From positions 26,779-80,556 of the forward strand of contig PLSX01000206.1 in assembly GCA_003165315.1 (NCBI GenBank): a stretch of 53,778 nt of DNA, read 5' to 3'. The translations under genes were made by a program, and so were the position numbers. Every line of letters starts with the position of its first letter. Position 1 is the first letter of the stretch. This DNA comes from Acidobacteriota bacterium. GTDB taxonomy: Bacteria > Acidobacteriota > Terriglobia > UBA7540. Shown here piece by piece: positions 43,003 through 52,309 of the stretch. The notes below the pieces were generated by a model. That model ran no database searches. It saw nothing but the letters and a program-made list of their open reading frames with translations, and had not been told where the DNA came from.

Positions 43003-44120
43003 ATTGCGCCTCCTACCGTGCGTGCCACCAGCTTGCGGCGCAACCGTTCCAGCTTCCACCCCCCGAGCAAGAACAGGAGTCCAAAACCCACCAGTGAGGC
43101 GGAGCGTCCCAACTTGTCCATCACCGGCGAGAAATAGAACGTAATGACAGTGATGGCAAAACCCGCCACGCCCAGATTGATGCGCTCAGGGTGCCGTTCC
43201 TGGAGTCCCCAATAAACCAAACCTACCGCTCCAAGAGCGCACAAACCATACACTGAGAGTTCTCCGAAAACGTCATGGTTGCACACCGACACGGCAAAGA
43301 CCCAAACGGCAAAAGAGACGTTCCATGCTGCACTCTTGCGGCGCAGAAGCCAGGCGGTAAGAAGGGGGACGACAAAGGCAATAATGTACCCCGTCATGCG
43401 GAATGAAAAGGACAACGCGGGCCTGCTGTACCAGATCCAATCCTGATTCTCAGCAAGTACCGCAGTCAGGGGAAGCAAAGCCAGTCCGCCAATCCACGCG
43501 AGGGCGCGCCGGAAATTGGACTCATCCTCCCCACGACGAGCGCTGAGATAGGTAATGGCAAGGAGAGTCAGGAACTGGAGAAGTACCTGCTCACTTCCGG
43601 TGAGGTGCTCCGTCCGCACGCTCCACTCCGAGGCGAGCCACGCGGGAATCAGCAGAGCGGCCAGCGTGGCCTGGAGCCAATCCCGCAACACCCACCATGA
43701 GAGCGAGGCGCCGATGGCCCAAAGCAGAATGGCGCCCGGCCAGTGTTCCTGAAGATTGAAAATCTGCCCGGTGAGAAATATGCCGCCGCCCAAAGCCACC
43801 GTGCCTACAGCGTGGAGCGCCAGGCCGAGAGCCCGCATGCGAGGTATCAGTGCCCCAAGCAGCGAGGTGGAACCCTATCACCATAGCCAGCACCAATATG
43901 AATCGCTGGGTGGGTGAAAGATCTTCCCAGTGCGCTGCGACGAAAAGCAAGACGCCAGCCCCCACATAAGGGTGCCAAAAGCAATGGCGAGCACGGCAGG
44001 CCAGCGCAGTCCGGGGGATTTAGGGGAGGATGCAAAGGCGCGAATGCGGTCAGCGGTTTCTTGGTCGATGATGCCGGTATCGACCCACTGATTGAGCTCT
44101 TGTTTTAACGGGGGTCTCAC
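42999..44120 (-). pseudogene. DUF2157 membrane protein with two frameshifts
   Basis: The N-terminal DUF2157 segment (ELNQWVDTGIIDQETADRIR) begins at a GTG at 44120 and runs to IAFGTLMWG. At the five-base C run 43959-43963 (plus strand) the frame must change by one base to continue as GAGVLLFVAAHWEDLSPTQR and FILVLAMVIGFHLAAW. At the four-base C run 43853-43856 a second change restores LIPRMRALGLALHAVG and the rest of the membrane part down to 42999. The shifts are of opposite sense, so the two cancel. The rest, about 280 residues with seven or eight helices, is intact. Both lesions are in homopolymers, so assembly error cannot be excluded. DUF2157 proteins are inner-membrane proteins of unknown role that are usually followed by a GDYXXLXY gene, as here. 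Confidence 0.8.
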
Positions 44121-44391
44121 GGCCTCTTCTCCAATGGGCGCTCAATATAACGCTGCCCGTAGTGAATGGCAAGGAATGCATGGGTTTGGGAGCGGGTCCG
44201 AACTTTCCCTTTTCTCAGCCAGCCTTGCCTAATTTCTTCGCCTCTCGTTCTCATACGACATCCTACGAGCGGGCGAATGGACAGCGCCATAACGAGGGCG
44301 ACAGTTTTGGGACTGTCTTAGTTGCAAAATCCAAGCACATAAGGCGCCTGCGTAAACAGGCAGCTTTGCGTCGGCATCAGGAAGTAGCGCG

Positions 44392-44429
44392 AAAAAAAAC
44401 CGCCCACCGCGATGAGTCGCGGTGGGCGG
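44392..44429 (-). terminator. strong intrinsic terminator
   Basis: On the minus strand a perfect 13-base stem (CCGCCCACCGCGA with loop CTCA) is followed by eight T residues. It is about 900 bases downstream of ccsB, the nearest upstream gene on that strand, so it ends either a long 3' untranslated region or an unknown transcript. Confidence 0.8.
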
Positions 44430-44807
44430 AGGAGGTCCGGGAAAAATGAGGGAGTCTCCCGGAATGAAGCCCGGATCGCCGGACAACAAAACTGGTTATT
44501 TCAAGGGCTGTTCCTTGGCAATCCCGATCGAAACCGACGGAACAGGCCGATCTGGAACATCTGGACAATTCCCTGACGAAAACGTGGGAACAGGTCCTGG
44601 CGGTACTCTACCTAACGGACAAAATGCCGGTGGAACGAGGGCTATTGCGCCATGGCCATTCTAGTCATGCTCGAGCACGGGCAAGATGCCCATTGGAATT
44701 CCTCCGTACCATAGCCGTCCCGATTAACGTCATCGGGACAGGTCCTGGGCATGCCCGGGCCCGGGCGCGTAAACCGCAATGGATCGGGGCAGGCTGCTTG
44801 TGGCGCA

Positions 44808-44885
44808 CTGTAACGGCGGGTTGATCTCGCCACCCGGCCCCGCGATCGCGGGGCCCAACAAGGTGGCGTAAAGCCGCCTCTACAG
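44808..44885. repeat. nested palindromic REP-like element
   Basis: Outer arms CTGTAACGGCGG (44808-44819) and CCGCCTCTACAG (44874-44885) match at 10 of 12 bases. Inside are CGCCACC/GGTGGCG (44828-44834, 44862-44868) and a perfect 20-base palindrome GGCCCCGCGA plus its complement (44836-44855). The CTGTA...TACAG ends are shared with the element in dapD. Confidence 0.7.
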
Positions 44886-45059
44886 CGTTTTCAAACCAAG
44901 GGAGCCGATGGCTTTTACCCGCAGGCCCCTCCTACCTGCCGCCAACCGCAGGGTACCATCTGCCCAATGGCCACTGGCCAGAAACTGCTTCGCAACCATC
45001 TGATTCTAAATGTATAAAAATTAGACTAAATAGACTAGTAATCTGTGTCGGCCCATCGC

Positions 45060-45300
45060 GGTCCTGCCCACTACCAACTGCAGACTGCCTACGTACTCCG
45101 TACCACCTCTTGCCAACTTGCCTCTGATTGCGCCGCAACCATTCTATTCTAAGTGGCAGAAAAATTAGACTGGCCAGACTATTAATTTGGCGTGGCCGGT
45201 GCCTGTACTGCCAACTCCATACTAAATCCTTCCAATTCCCTATTCCCAACTTCCTACCACCGACTGCCTACTGCCAACAGCCAACTGCCACCTTTCCACC
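45060..45300. repeat. word-built tract downstream of ccsB
   Basis: Repeated variants of CTACCAACTGC, CAACTGCAGACTGCC, ACTGCCTACTGCCAACAGCC and CCAATTCCCTATTCCC. An older duplicate pair is also visible: AAAAATTAGAC followed by AGACTA near 45016-45035 and 45160-45183. Confidence 0.5.
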
Positions 45301-45327
45301 CACCTCCAACTCCCCTATCCCATCCCT

Positions 45328-46752
45328 TCACGCATACGAATGCAAACCAGGCAGCAAATACGTGACTCCAAAGAACGTAAACATCACAATGCCGAAGCCG
45401 ATGATGGCGAAGTAGGCGGAGCGCCGTCCGCGCCACCCTCGAGTCAGACGCATGTGCAGATATCCCGCGTAGGTCAGCCAGGTAATCAGCGCCCAATCTT
45501 CCTTGGGATCCCAACTCCAATAGGTTCCCCAGGTGCGATTGGCCCAGTAGGCGCCGGCGATGATCATGAACGTCAGCAGAGGAAACGAGATTGCCACAGT
45601 CTTGTATATCAGGTCGTCCAGATTGTCACGGCTGGGCAGGTAGCTGGAAATGGAATCATAGCGCCAGTCCAGCACCCTCCAGGCGATGGAGGCGAACAGC
45701 GCGGTGGCAATACCCGCCAGCAGGAACGGGCTGTCCACAAGTCGAACTTGGAAGCTCTGGGAATACTGCGCCAGATATTGCGGAGCGCCATTCACCTTCA
45801 CCAGCAGCAGGATCAGAGCGAGTGCCTGGGCGCCAAGCGATGCCAGAAAAGTCCAGCGGACCAGCTTGTCCAGGCTTCCGGACTTGGCGGAATACTTTGC
45901 CGCAAGGTTCAGTGCCAGCGTGGCGGCCGCCAATACCAAAGCGACGGCAAACGGCCAGCCCAGCATGTCCAGCGGCACCATCAGAGGCTTGTGGGGCGCC
46001 AGCATAACCTTCTCGTGGCTTACCGGGTCGAAAGCGGCCATGGTCAGCGCCATGCTGCCCTTAATGCTGGTGATGGCCACGGTTCCGTACACTCCCACCA
46101 CCAATGCGGAGCACCAGCTGAGGAAATTGCCCGCTGAAACCCCATCCTTGATCAAATAGAGCAGCGCCACGGCAAAGGAGATGGTAAAGCCGGCGTAGCT
46201 CAACATGGCCAGCGTTACGTGAATCTGCAGCCAGGTGGATTGCAAGGCCGGCACCAGGGGGCGAATCTCTCCTGGCAGCACTTGCATCAGAATCAGCGCC
46301 AGGGCGGCGATGGGCAGCGTGATCGCTCCCAGGAAGGGCAGCTTGAATTTCCAATCCGCCACGGTCTGCAACGCCACCACAGCCCAGGAAAACACCAACA
46401 CCATTTCATAAATGCTGGAAAGCGGCGCGTGCCCGGCGCTAACCCAGCGCGCTCCAATGGCAATCGAGTGCAGCAGCAGGCCGCCTCGGGCCAGCAGTAC
46501 AGCGCCTGCAGAGAGTTCCGCTTGCCGGAAAGCGATGGAAGATCCGTACAATACCGACGCACCCAAATAAGCTATAAGAGCCACATATAAGAATTTCTCA
46601 CCCGCGTTTTCCCCGGAAAACCATCCGCCCGCCGTAATCAGATGGGGCACCGAGATTGCGAGTACCGTCAAGCACGCCACGCTAACCACCAGCAAGAACC
46701 AACTTGCCGCGCTCTGCTGGCTGCCCGTTGTTTGGGTAATTGCTTTCGCCAT
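45328..46752 (-). CDS. cytochrome c biogenesis protein CcsB/CcsA (ResC)
   Basis: A 474-residue inner-membrane heme-handling protein of system II cytochrome c maturation, working with ResB to move heme across the membrane and attach it to apocytochromes. About ten helices are visible. The WWD-type heme motif and its surroundings read WANRTWGTYWSWDPKEDWAL, and the flanking His residues (for example LQIHVTL and YLHMRL) are in place. AAGGAG lies seven bases before the ATG. It follows the ResB-like gene on the same strand after 132 bases. Confidence 0.92.
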   Translation of the reverse strand: MAKAITQTTGSQQSAASWFLLVVSVACLTVLAISVPHLITAGGWFSGENAGEKFLYVALIAYLGASVLYGSSIAFRQAELSAGAVLLARGGLLLHSIAIGARWVSAGHAPLSSIYEMVLVFSWAVVALQTVADWKFKLPFLGAITLPIAALALILMQVLPGEIRPLVPALQSTWLQIHVTLAMLSYAGFTISFAVALLYLIKDGVSAGNFLSWCSALVVGVYGTVAITSIKGSMALTMAAFDPVSHEKVMLAPHKPLMVPLDMLGWPFAVALVLAAATLALNLAAKYSAKSGSLDKLVRWTFLASLGAQALALILLLVKVNGAPQYLAQYSQSFQVRLVDSPFLLAGIATALFASIAWRVLDWRYDSISSYLPSRDNLDDLIYKTVAISFPLLTFMIIAGAYWANRTWGTYWSWDPKEDWALITWLTYAGYLHMRLTRGWRGRRSAYFAIIGFGIVMFTFFGVTYLLPGLHSYA

Positions 46753-46884
46753 TTTCTACTCCTTATTTTGCTGGGGCCGGAATGCCTGCCTCCACGACTT
46801 TGGCCCTTTAAGATATTTTGTCTTTTTTCCACACTTGCACGTTCAGTTTGCCTTGCCCATGTTTGCTTATTTGTGGCTTATCCA

Positions 46885-48333
46885 TCATGCTGCCGGGGCA
46901 TCCTCCACTATTTCCGCTGGAACTTGTGATAAAACGGCTTGCACTTCATCCGTCAATTCGTGGAACTTGCGCTCAAAATTCTCACGATACTTGCTGGGCT
47001 GCCCACCTAACAAAAGGGCCGGCTGCCCATTGCGATCCGTCGCCACAATTCCCCAGATGCGGATATGGGAAAGATACAAAGCCATCGCTAATCCCGTAAC
47101 CAGAAGCAGGCACCCTGCCCAGATCAGCCACTGCCCGGGCTGATGCGCAACCTGCAATCCTGTCATTGAATCCATATCCACATTCACGAACCGAAACTTG
47201 ATGCCAGTATCGTTCGGAGCATTCGTTTGCGGTGTCTTGGGGAGGACCCAGGCATTCGTCACCTGGCCACTGGTACGATGTACAAGAAGGTGAATGGCAG
47301 GATTATTAGGATCGTTCGACTGATTGGAAATCTGGCTTCCCTGCAAGACGTAGTCGGGCAGGAAATCTCCTAACGCGATGTCAGTTCCCTGATCGTCCAG
47401 AGGTACCGGCGTCCGCATGGCAAGAGTTAGCACCTTATGCTTTTCCACTCCGTTCTCCGGCCACGTCGCCTCCATTACCAACTGGCGGACCGTACCCAGG
47501 GAACTCAGGGACGCTTGAAAAAACCGCACTCCTTTGTATGTGAGGGGGTCATTCACCCATATCTTCTTATGTTCAACCTCGCGGCCGTTTTCCAGCACCG
47601 TCAACTGGCTCCAGTATTGCTTCGGTGATCCGTCAGGGTAGGGCACCATTCCCGCCGCATCGCAGCGCAAGCTGAAACCAAGCTGGCGCGTGGGTCCTGA
47701 ACCAGTCAGGGGATCGATAGTGTCAGTGCTGACACCCGGGCGGAGATTAACAAATCCTTTATAGCCGCGCGTGCCATCCAAGATCGCCCCGGCAAAGATG
47801 ATGAGCAGGCTGGCATGGACTACATAAGGAGCAAGGCGAACAAGCCGGTGTTTCTCAACATAAAGCGTGCCTTTCGGGAGGACATCCTTACGAGCTGGGT
47901 ACCCCAGGTGTTCCAGCCTTTGTGAGGCCAGCGTCAATGCATCTGAGGGCGAATGCGGTCCAAGAGGAATCTCCTTCTGAAAGGGTAGTGCCCGTATAAA
48001 GACAGGATCTGCAAGATAATGAGGCCGCGCATAGAGCCTCCAAACTTGGGGGAAGCGCTCAATAGATGCCAACGTGATGTTGGCGCCGAGCAGCCCAAGA
48101 AGAAGGATGAACCACCACGCGTGGAAGACATCAAATAGCCCTAAAACATTCAAAAGACGGACAACTTGGGGAGCGTAGACCTGTTCGATCTGCCCTTCCT
48201 GGGCCATGGGCCTTTGCAGGATGAATGTACCAAGAATCATCGCTGTTCCCAGCAAGCCAAGGAACAGTAATCCACACTTTAATGAACTGAAGAATTGCAG
48301 GAACTTGTCAAAACTAGTTTGGTTGCTGGCCAT
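46885..48333 (-). CDS. resB: ResB-like cytochrome c biogenesis protein
   Basis: A 482-residue membrane protein, partner of CcsB in system II. Four helices are seen: FLGLLGTAMILGTFILQ (21-38), WWFILLLGLLGANITL (73-89), YVVHASLLIIFAGAILDG (about 170) and WLIWAGCLLLVTGLAMAL (about 400). The large periplasmic domain between (about 185-395) carries KKIWVNDPLTYKGVRFFQAS and GDFLPDYV, both usual in ResB. AGGAG eight bases before the ATG supports the start. It is transcribed away from the Fis-type regulator. Confidence 0.92.
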   Translation of the reverse strand: MASNQTSFDKFLQFFSSLKCGLLFLGLLGTAMILGTFILQRPMAQEGQIEQVYAPQVVRLLNVLGLFDVFHAWWFILLLGLLGANITLASIERFPQVWRLYARPHYLADPVFIRALPFQKEIPLGPHSPSDALTLASQRLEHLGYPARKDVLPKGTLYVEKHRLVRLAPYVVHASLLIIFAGAILDGTRGYKGFVNLRPGVSTDTIDPLTGSGPTRQLGFSLRCDAAGMVPYPDGSPKQYWSQLTVLENGREVEHKKIWVNDPLTYKGVRFFQASLSSLGTVRQLVMEATWPENGVEKHKVLTLAMRTPVPLDDQGTDIALGDFLPDYVLQGSQISNQSNDPNNPAIHLLVHRTSGQVTNAWVLPKTPQTNAPNDTGIKFRFVNVDMDSMTGLQVAHQPGQWLIWAGCLLLVTGLAMALYLSHIRIWGIVATDRNGQPALLLGGQPSKYRENFERKFHELTDEVQAVLSQVPAEIVEDAPAA

Positions 48334-48681
48334 GAAGTACTCCTGACGATAATTGCGCCCCGAGTGTTGCTTCGTCCCGAGGAAGCCTTATTCGGCATCT
48401 CGGGTGCCAGCCGGGAGAAAATGTCCATACTCCATAATCTATTGATAATGGGCGGGAAATTGGCAGTAGCTTGCAGGCAGAGGAAGCAACAAGGGCCCCG
48501 CAGGGCGAATTTTGGGGCAAAAGCCACATGGAATTGCGTGCGGATACGCAATTTGTCCGTTTTTGTTCCTCTATCGGCACAACCTCTTGATTCTGGAACA
48601 ACATCTAGGTGGATAAAAAGGAACTCAAAATGCTGACAAAAGGGCGGTGCAAAGACACCGCTCATATAGCAGGAGGCTCTA
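48334..48681. other. divergent regulatory spacer
   Basis: 348 bases separate the divergent resB and the Fis-type regulator. No convincing sigma70 pair was found on either strand. An overlapping open frame (48295-48636) shows no family resemblance. Confidence 0.5.
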
Positions 48682-48978
48682 ATGAAACCATTTACTACTG
48701 TTCGTGGCCCAGCTGACGTGAAGGAATTCGTTGCTGGTCCAAGGCCGGTAACTCCCTTTAAGGAGGTTACTCCCATGGAAATGCAACCCACCTTTACGCT
48801 TACCTTTTCGGTCGGGACGACGATGAAGGAAATTCACGATGCGGTGATCCGTACAATTTTGCAACACACACGTTGCAATCGTCTGCGCGCGGCACAACTG
48901 CTGCAGATTAACCCCCGGACCATCCGCCGTCGTTTAGGCAAGAAGGATGGAGCCGCGTCCACTTCCCGAGCGGCTTAA
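48682..48978 (+). CDS. Fis-type helix-turn-helix protein
   Basis: A 98-residue small DNA-binding protein. The C-terminal half has the Fis/NtrC C-terminal helix-turn-helix: IHDAVIRTILQHTRCNRLRA, then AQLLQINPRTIRRRLGKK, with a basic recognition helix. The N-terminal third (1-31) is Pro-rich and may be disordered. GGAGG five bases before the ATG at 48682 sets the long start; a second in-frame ATG at 48775 has its own AAGGAGG but lies behind a hairpin, so a 67-residue form may also be made. A receiver-only response regulator follows on the same strand. Confidence 0.8.
   Translation: MKPFTTVRGPADVKEFVAGPRPVTPFKEVTPMEMQPTFTLTFSVGTTMKEIHDAVIRTILQHTRCNRLRAAQLLQINPRTIRRRLGKKDGAASTSRAA
48748..48770 (+). 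promoter_or_regulatory. hairpin covering an internal ribosome binding site
   Basis: GTAACTCC (48748-48755) pairs with GGAG-TTAC (48762-48770, one G bulged), burying the GGAGG that precedes the second ATG at 48775. Translation from the first start would open it. Confidence 0.5.
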
Positions 48979-49229
48979 TTTTTAATCGTTCTGATCTTCT
49001 CCGGTACCCTCCTCGCTCAGGCGGGGAGGGCACCCCTCTGCGTTCGCCCCTCGGCCGTCGCGCTGGGATCTTGGTTCCAGAAGGCGTGGTCCTGCCTGAT
49101 GACAAAGAGTCCACGCAGCTTAATGTCGCGGTACCTCGCCCAGAAGCCAACTAAAAATTGGCGCATGACGTGCTTCATATTTGTTCAAGCGCGGACCTGA
49201 TTAAAGCCACGCTACCTTGGTGTATTGCG

Positions 49230-49700
49230 ATGTGGAATGCTGTAGACAATTCCGAGTCCGGGGAAGGTCTTGGAGCCGGTGGGTTCCTTGGCGAGGAGAT
49301 CAGCGGGCGAATTCTGATTATTGACGACGATCCGCATTTCCTGCGCGTCCTTCAGCGAATCTTATCCGGAGAGAAATTTCTGGTCACCGCAACCTCAAAT
49401 CCCTGCGATGCTCTTGGTCTTCTGCGTTCCAGCAATTTCAATTTGATCATTTGCGATTTACGCATGCCGGATTGCGACGGATTGAACCTGCTGCAGGCCA
49501 TTCGTGGCGCTGGAGATGAAATCCCGGTGATTATCCTCACCGCATACGGCGAGGTTGACACCTATCTGGAAGCCATGAACGCCGGGGCGACGGAATACCT
49601 GAACAAACCGATCAAGTCAGACGAACTCGTGCAGGCTGTCCGCAGTTGTCTCCGCCGTGGTAATAACAGGCGCAACAACAAGCACCCTCATAAGGTCTAA
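49230..49700 (+). CDS. receiver-only response regulator
   Basis: A 156-residue protein with a single CheY-like receiver and no output domain. Acidic pocket Asp32-34 (LIIDDDPH), phosphorylation site Asp76 in ICDLRMPD, Thr104 in ILTAYG and Lys126 in LNKPI are all present. The C-terminal tail is basic (RRGNNRRNNKHPHKV). Start MWNAVDNSESGE is a choice; a TTG 24 codons upstream is in frame and neither has a strong ribosome binding site. It lies about 250 bases after the Fis-type gene; the two may act as a split RegA-like regulator. Confidence 0.85.
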   Translation: MWNAVDNSESGEGLGAGGFLGEEISGRILIIDDDPHFLRVLQRILSGEKFLVTATSNPCDALGLLRSSNFNLIICDLRMPDCDGLNLLQAIRGAGDEIPVIILTAYGEVDTYLEAMNAGATEYLNKPIKSDELVQAVRSCLRRGNNRRNNKHPHKV

Positions 49701-49896
49701 TTTCCCCACATTTTGAAGTCGGATGTACCCCGCAAATCGTGCTTCCACCCACTCTCTCTGCGTGAAGTCGCACGAAATTGAGCATATTCAGGCGGGTCGT
49801 CCATCTGCCGGCTTTTGGCAGCTCAAGTAGTTTTTGCGCTTCGTCACTTCACCCCAAGTTCGAAGGGTATTGCATCAAAGCATTCCATGCCTGAAG

Positions 49897-52287
49897 TCAA
49901 GTCTTCAACTCGACAATCGTCGCTCCCGTGCCGCCTTCGGGGGGTGGGGCCAGGTAGAATTTCTCGACCTGGGGATGTTTGGCAAACATCTCGTGCAGGG
50001 ATTTGCGCAAAATGCCCTTGCCGTGGCCATGAATAATCCGTATCCGCGAGCGCCCACTCAGAAAAGCCTCGTCGAGGAACTTGTCCACTCGCTCGCGAGC
50101 CTCTTCCGCCGTATTCCCGATTACGTTGAATTCCTCTGGAACGTCCTCAACCTGGGACGGGGCCACCTTGGTTGCGGGCGTAGTTGTGCCGCCGGGCATT
50201 AGTTGCTTCACTTCATCCTTACTGACTCGCATTTTCAAGAGACCCACGGCCACTTCCACCTGGCCGTCCGCATGAAGGGCCGTAACGACGCCGGGTGTTG
50301 AAACATTATTCACCCGCACGCGGTCACCTATTGCCAGAAGCTTGACCACTACTGGCTCCTGGGACGCCGTTGCGGGCTCACCCAACGCTTCAAGAACCTG
50401 GACGTTCCACTCCTCCCGCGCCTCCCTTACCAGGCCAGTGGCTTTCCGTTCGCCCCGTGTCACCACCTTGGCGGGAGCGGCTTGCTTGCGCAACTCTTCC
50501 AGGGATTGTTCCCACGTTTTCGCATACTGCTTAAGCGTATATTCCAGGCGGGAATCGAGCTCGCGCAGTTTGAGCCGGCGTTCTTTCTGGAATTCCTGCT
50601 CCAACCGTTCGCGGCGCTTTTCCTGATCCTGCTTTTGGAGTTCCAGTTCCTCCAGCTTGCGTTCCATCTCGTTACGTTGCTGATGAAGCCCCGCCACCAA
50701 AGCGGCAGCCTCGGCGTCGGCGGGATCCAGCAGGGACCGCGCCCTCTCCACGATGCTGGGTTCCAGGCCCAGTCGCGCGGCGATATCGAGTGCGCTCGAC
50801 TTTCCCGGCAGCCCGACCAGCAGGCGATACGTCGGTTCCAAGGTGGCTTCATCGAACTCCATCGCGGCGTTCAGGGCCTCGGCAGTTTCTGAAGCGTAGG
50901 CTTTGAGGCGCGAATGGTGGGTGGTGACCATGGTCATGGCGCCGCGCTGGCGGAAGTGTTCGAGAATGGCCACGGCCAGCGCCGCGCCTTCGCTGGGTTC
51001 GGTGCTGGCGCCTATTTCATCCAGCAGCACCAGGTCGTTGGGACCCACTATTTGCGCCATGGATTCGATATTAGTCACATGGGCGGAGAAGGTGCTGAGG
51101 TTGGCCTCGATCGATTGCTGATCGCCGATGTCCGCCAGCACGCGCCCAAACAGCGGCAGTTTCGCCTCGCTCGCGGGCACGGGGATTCCAGCCTGCGCCA
51201 TCAGCGCGGCGATGCCCACTGCTTTGAGGGCGACGGTTTTGCCGCCGGTATTGGGTCCGCTGATGATCAGCATTTTTCTCGGAGATTCGATTTCCAGGTC
51301 GAGTGGGATCAAGTTGCCAGTCGCGGCCAGGGCAGCGCGCAGGAGGGGATGGGCGAAATTCTTAAGACATATTGTCCTCTCCGCGTGAACCTCCGGGATG
51401 CAGCAGTCGAACTTCTTGCTGAAAGCGCCTTTGGCGAAGGCCCAGTCGATTTCGGCCAAGATTTCCGTCGCGCGAGCCAGGTCTTCTCGCCGCTCTTGCA
51501 GCTTGCGGGTAAATTCGCCCAGCAGGCGTTGGACTTCCGCAAATTCGCGGTCTTGCAGTTCTACCAGGTCATTATTGAGCGCCAGCGTCTCCAGCGGCTC
51601 GATGTAAACGGTGGCGCCGGTTGAGCTGGCCCCGTGGACAACTCCCTGCACCCGCCGTTTTTCTTCGGCGCGCACGGGAATCACAAACCGGTCGTTGCGG
51701 ATGGTCACCACGGCGTCCTGAAGTACGTCGGAGAAGCGCCGCAGCATATGTTCCAGGCTTGACTGGATGTCCGCCTTGGCGCGCTCAATGGCCCGGCGGA
51801 TGCGGTTCAGCTCCGCACTGGCGGAGGAGTCCACCGTGCCGTCAGGATTGATCTTGCCGCCCAGCTCTGTCACCAGGTTGCGGAAATCCGGCAGCGTTCG
51901 CCCCAGCTCTGACAATCGCGGCGTCGGATGCCTGGCAAAAGTCCGGAAGATATCCAGGCCCGCCCGCGCCACTTCCACCAACGCCCGGATTTCCAAGGCT
52001 TCCAGAGCCAGCCCTTCCACCCGGAGTTTCTCCAGCAAAGGGCTGGGTTCGCAAATCCCGGCCATGCCCGGCCGCGAACTCTCACGCAAGTAGTCGCGCG
52101 CCTCGCCCGCGAGTTCCAAATCGCGGCGAATCTTCTCCAGATCGGTGTGAGGCTCCACCTGCGCCAGCAGAGGCTCACTGATAGGCCCGGAAAGAAAGCG
52201 GTGCAAAAGCTCCAAAATCGCGGGGAATTCCAATGCCTCGCGCGAAAAGGGATCAATCGTTCTGTGGGTCAACCTTGAGTCGGTCAT
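49897..52287 (-). CDS. mutS2: endonuclease MutS2
   Basis: A MutS-homologue without the mismatch-recognition domain, linked to suppression of recombination or to ribosome quality control in other bacteria. The 796-residue product has the core and clamp regions, the P-loop IISGPNTGGKT (341-351), Walker B and ABC signature (DLVLLDEIGASTEPSEGAAL), a long coiled coil (about 500-590) and a C-terminal Smr nuclease domain (about 720-796) with IRIIHGHGKGILRKSL. The start is at MTDSRLTHRT (52287); upstream codons belong to a word-built repeat. Length fits the family. Confidence 0.95.
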   Translation of the reverse strand: MTDSRLTHRTIDPFSREALEFPAILELLHRFLSGPISEPLLAQVEPHTDLEKIRRDLELAGEARDYLRESSRPGMAGICEPSPLLEKLRVEGLALEALEIRALVEVARAGLDIFRTFARHPTPRLSELGRTLPDFRNLVTELGGKINPDGTVDSSASAELNRIRRAIERAKADIQSSLEHMLRRFSDVLQDAVVTIRNDRFVIPVRAEEKRRVQGVVHGASSTGATVYIEPLETLALNNDLVELQDREFAEVQRLLGEFTRKLQERREDLARATEILAEIDWAFAKGAFSKKFDCCIPEVHAERTICLKNFAHPLLRAALAATGNLIPLDLEIESPRKMLIISGPNTGGKTVALKAVGIAALMAQAGIPVPASEAKLPLFGRVLADIGDQQSIEANLSTFSAHVTNIESMAQIVGPNDLVLLDEIGASTEPSEGAALAVAILEHFRQRGAMTMVTTHHSRLKAYASETAEALNAAMEFDEATLEPTYRLLVGLPGKSSALDIAARLGLEPSIVERARSLLDPADAEAAALVAGLHQQRNEMERKLEELELQKQDQEKRRERLEQEFQKERRLKLRELDSRLEYTLKQYAKTWEQSLEELRKQAAPAKVVTRGERKATGLVREAREEWNVQVLEALGEPATASQEPVVVKLLAIGDRVRVNNVSTPGVVTALHADGQVEVAVGLLKMRVSKDEVKQLMPGGTTTPATKVAPSQVEDVPEEFNVIGNTAEEARERVDKFLDEAFLSGRSRIRIIHGHGKGILRKSLHEMFAKHPQVEKFYLAPPPEGGTGATIVELKT

Positions 52288-52309
52288 AGTCGGATGCAAT
52301 TGTAGCGGA

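Larger units (their letters stand above)
44121..45327. other. 1.2-kb spacer, no supported gene
   Basis: The spacer holds a strong terminator (44392-44429), a nested palindromic element (44808-44885) and word-built tracts (about 45060-45300). A Gly-rich open frame at 44422-44664 (DGTGRSGTSGQFPDENVGTG) has no ribosome binding site or known relative and was not called. Confidence 0.5.

Noticed and set aside
44429..44490. RNase P-like GGAGGTCCGGG string
   Set aside because: The other conserved RNase P regions are not found around it.
44422..44664. Gly-rich open frame (GTGRSGTSGQFPDENVGTG)
   Set aside because: No ribosome binding site, no relative recognised and it begins inside a terminator stem region.
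48463..48480. Sigma54-like promoter TGGCAGTAGCTTGCA upstream of the Fis-type gene
   Set aside because: The spacing between the GG and GC elements is one base short of the strict sigma54 rule and the -24 block is not TGGCAC.
48295..48636. Open frame of 113 codons opposite the start of resB
   Set aside because: It overlaps the 5' end of resB on the other strand and shows no family motif.
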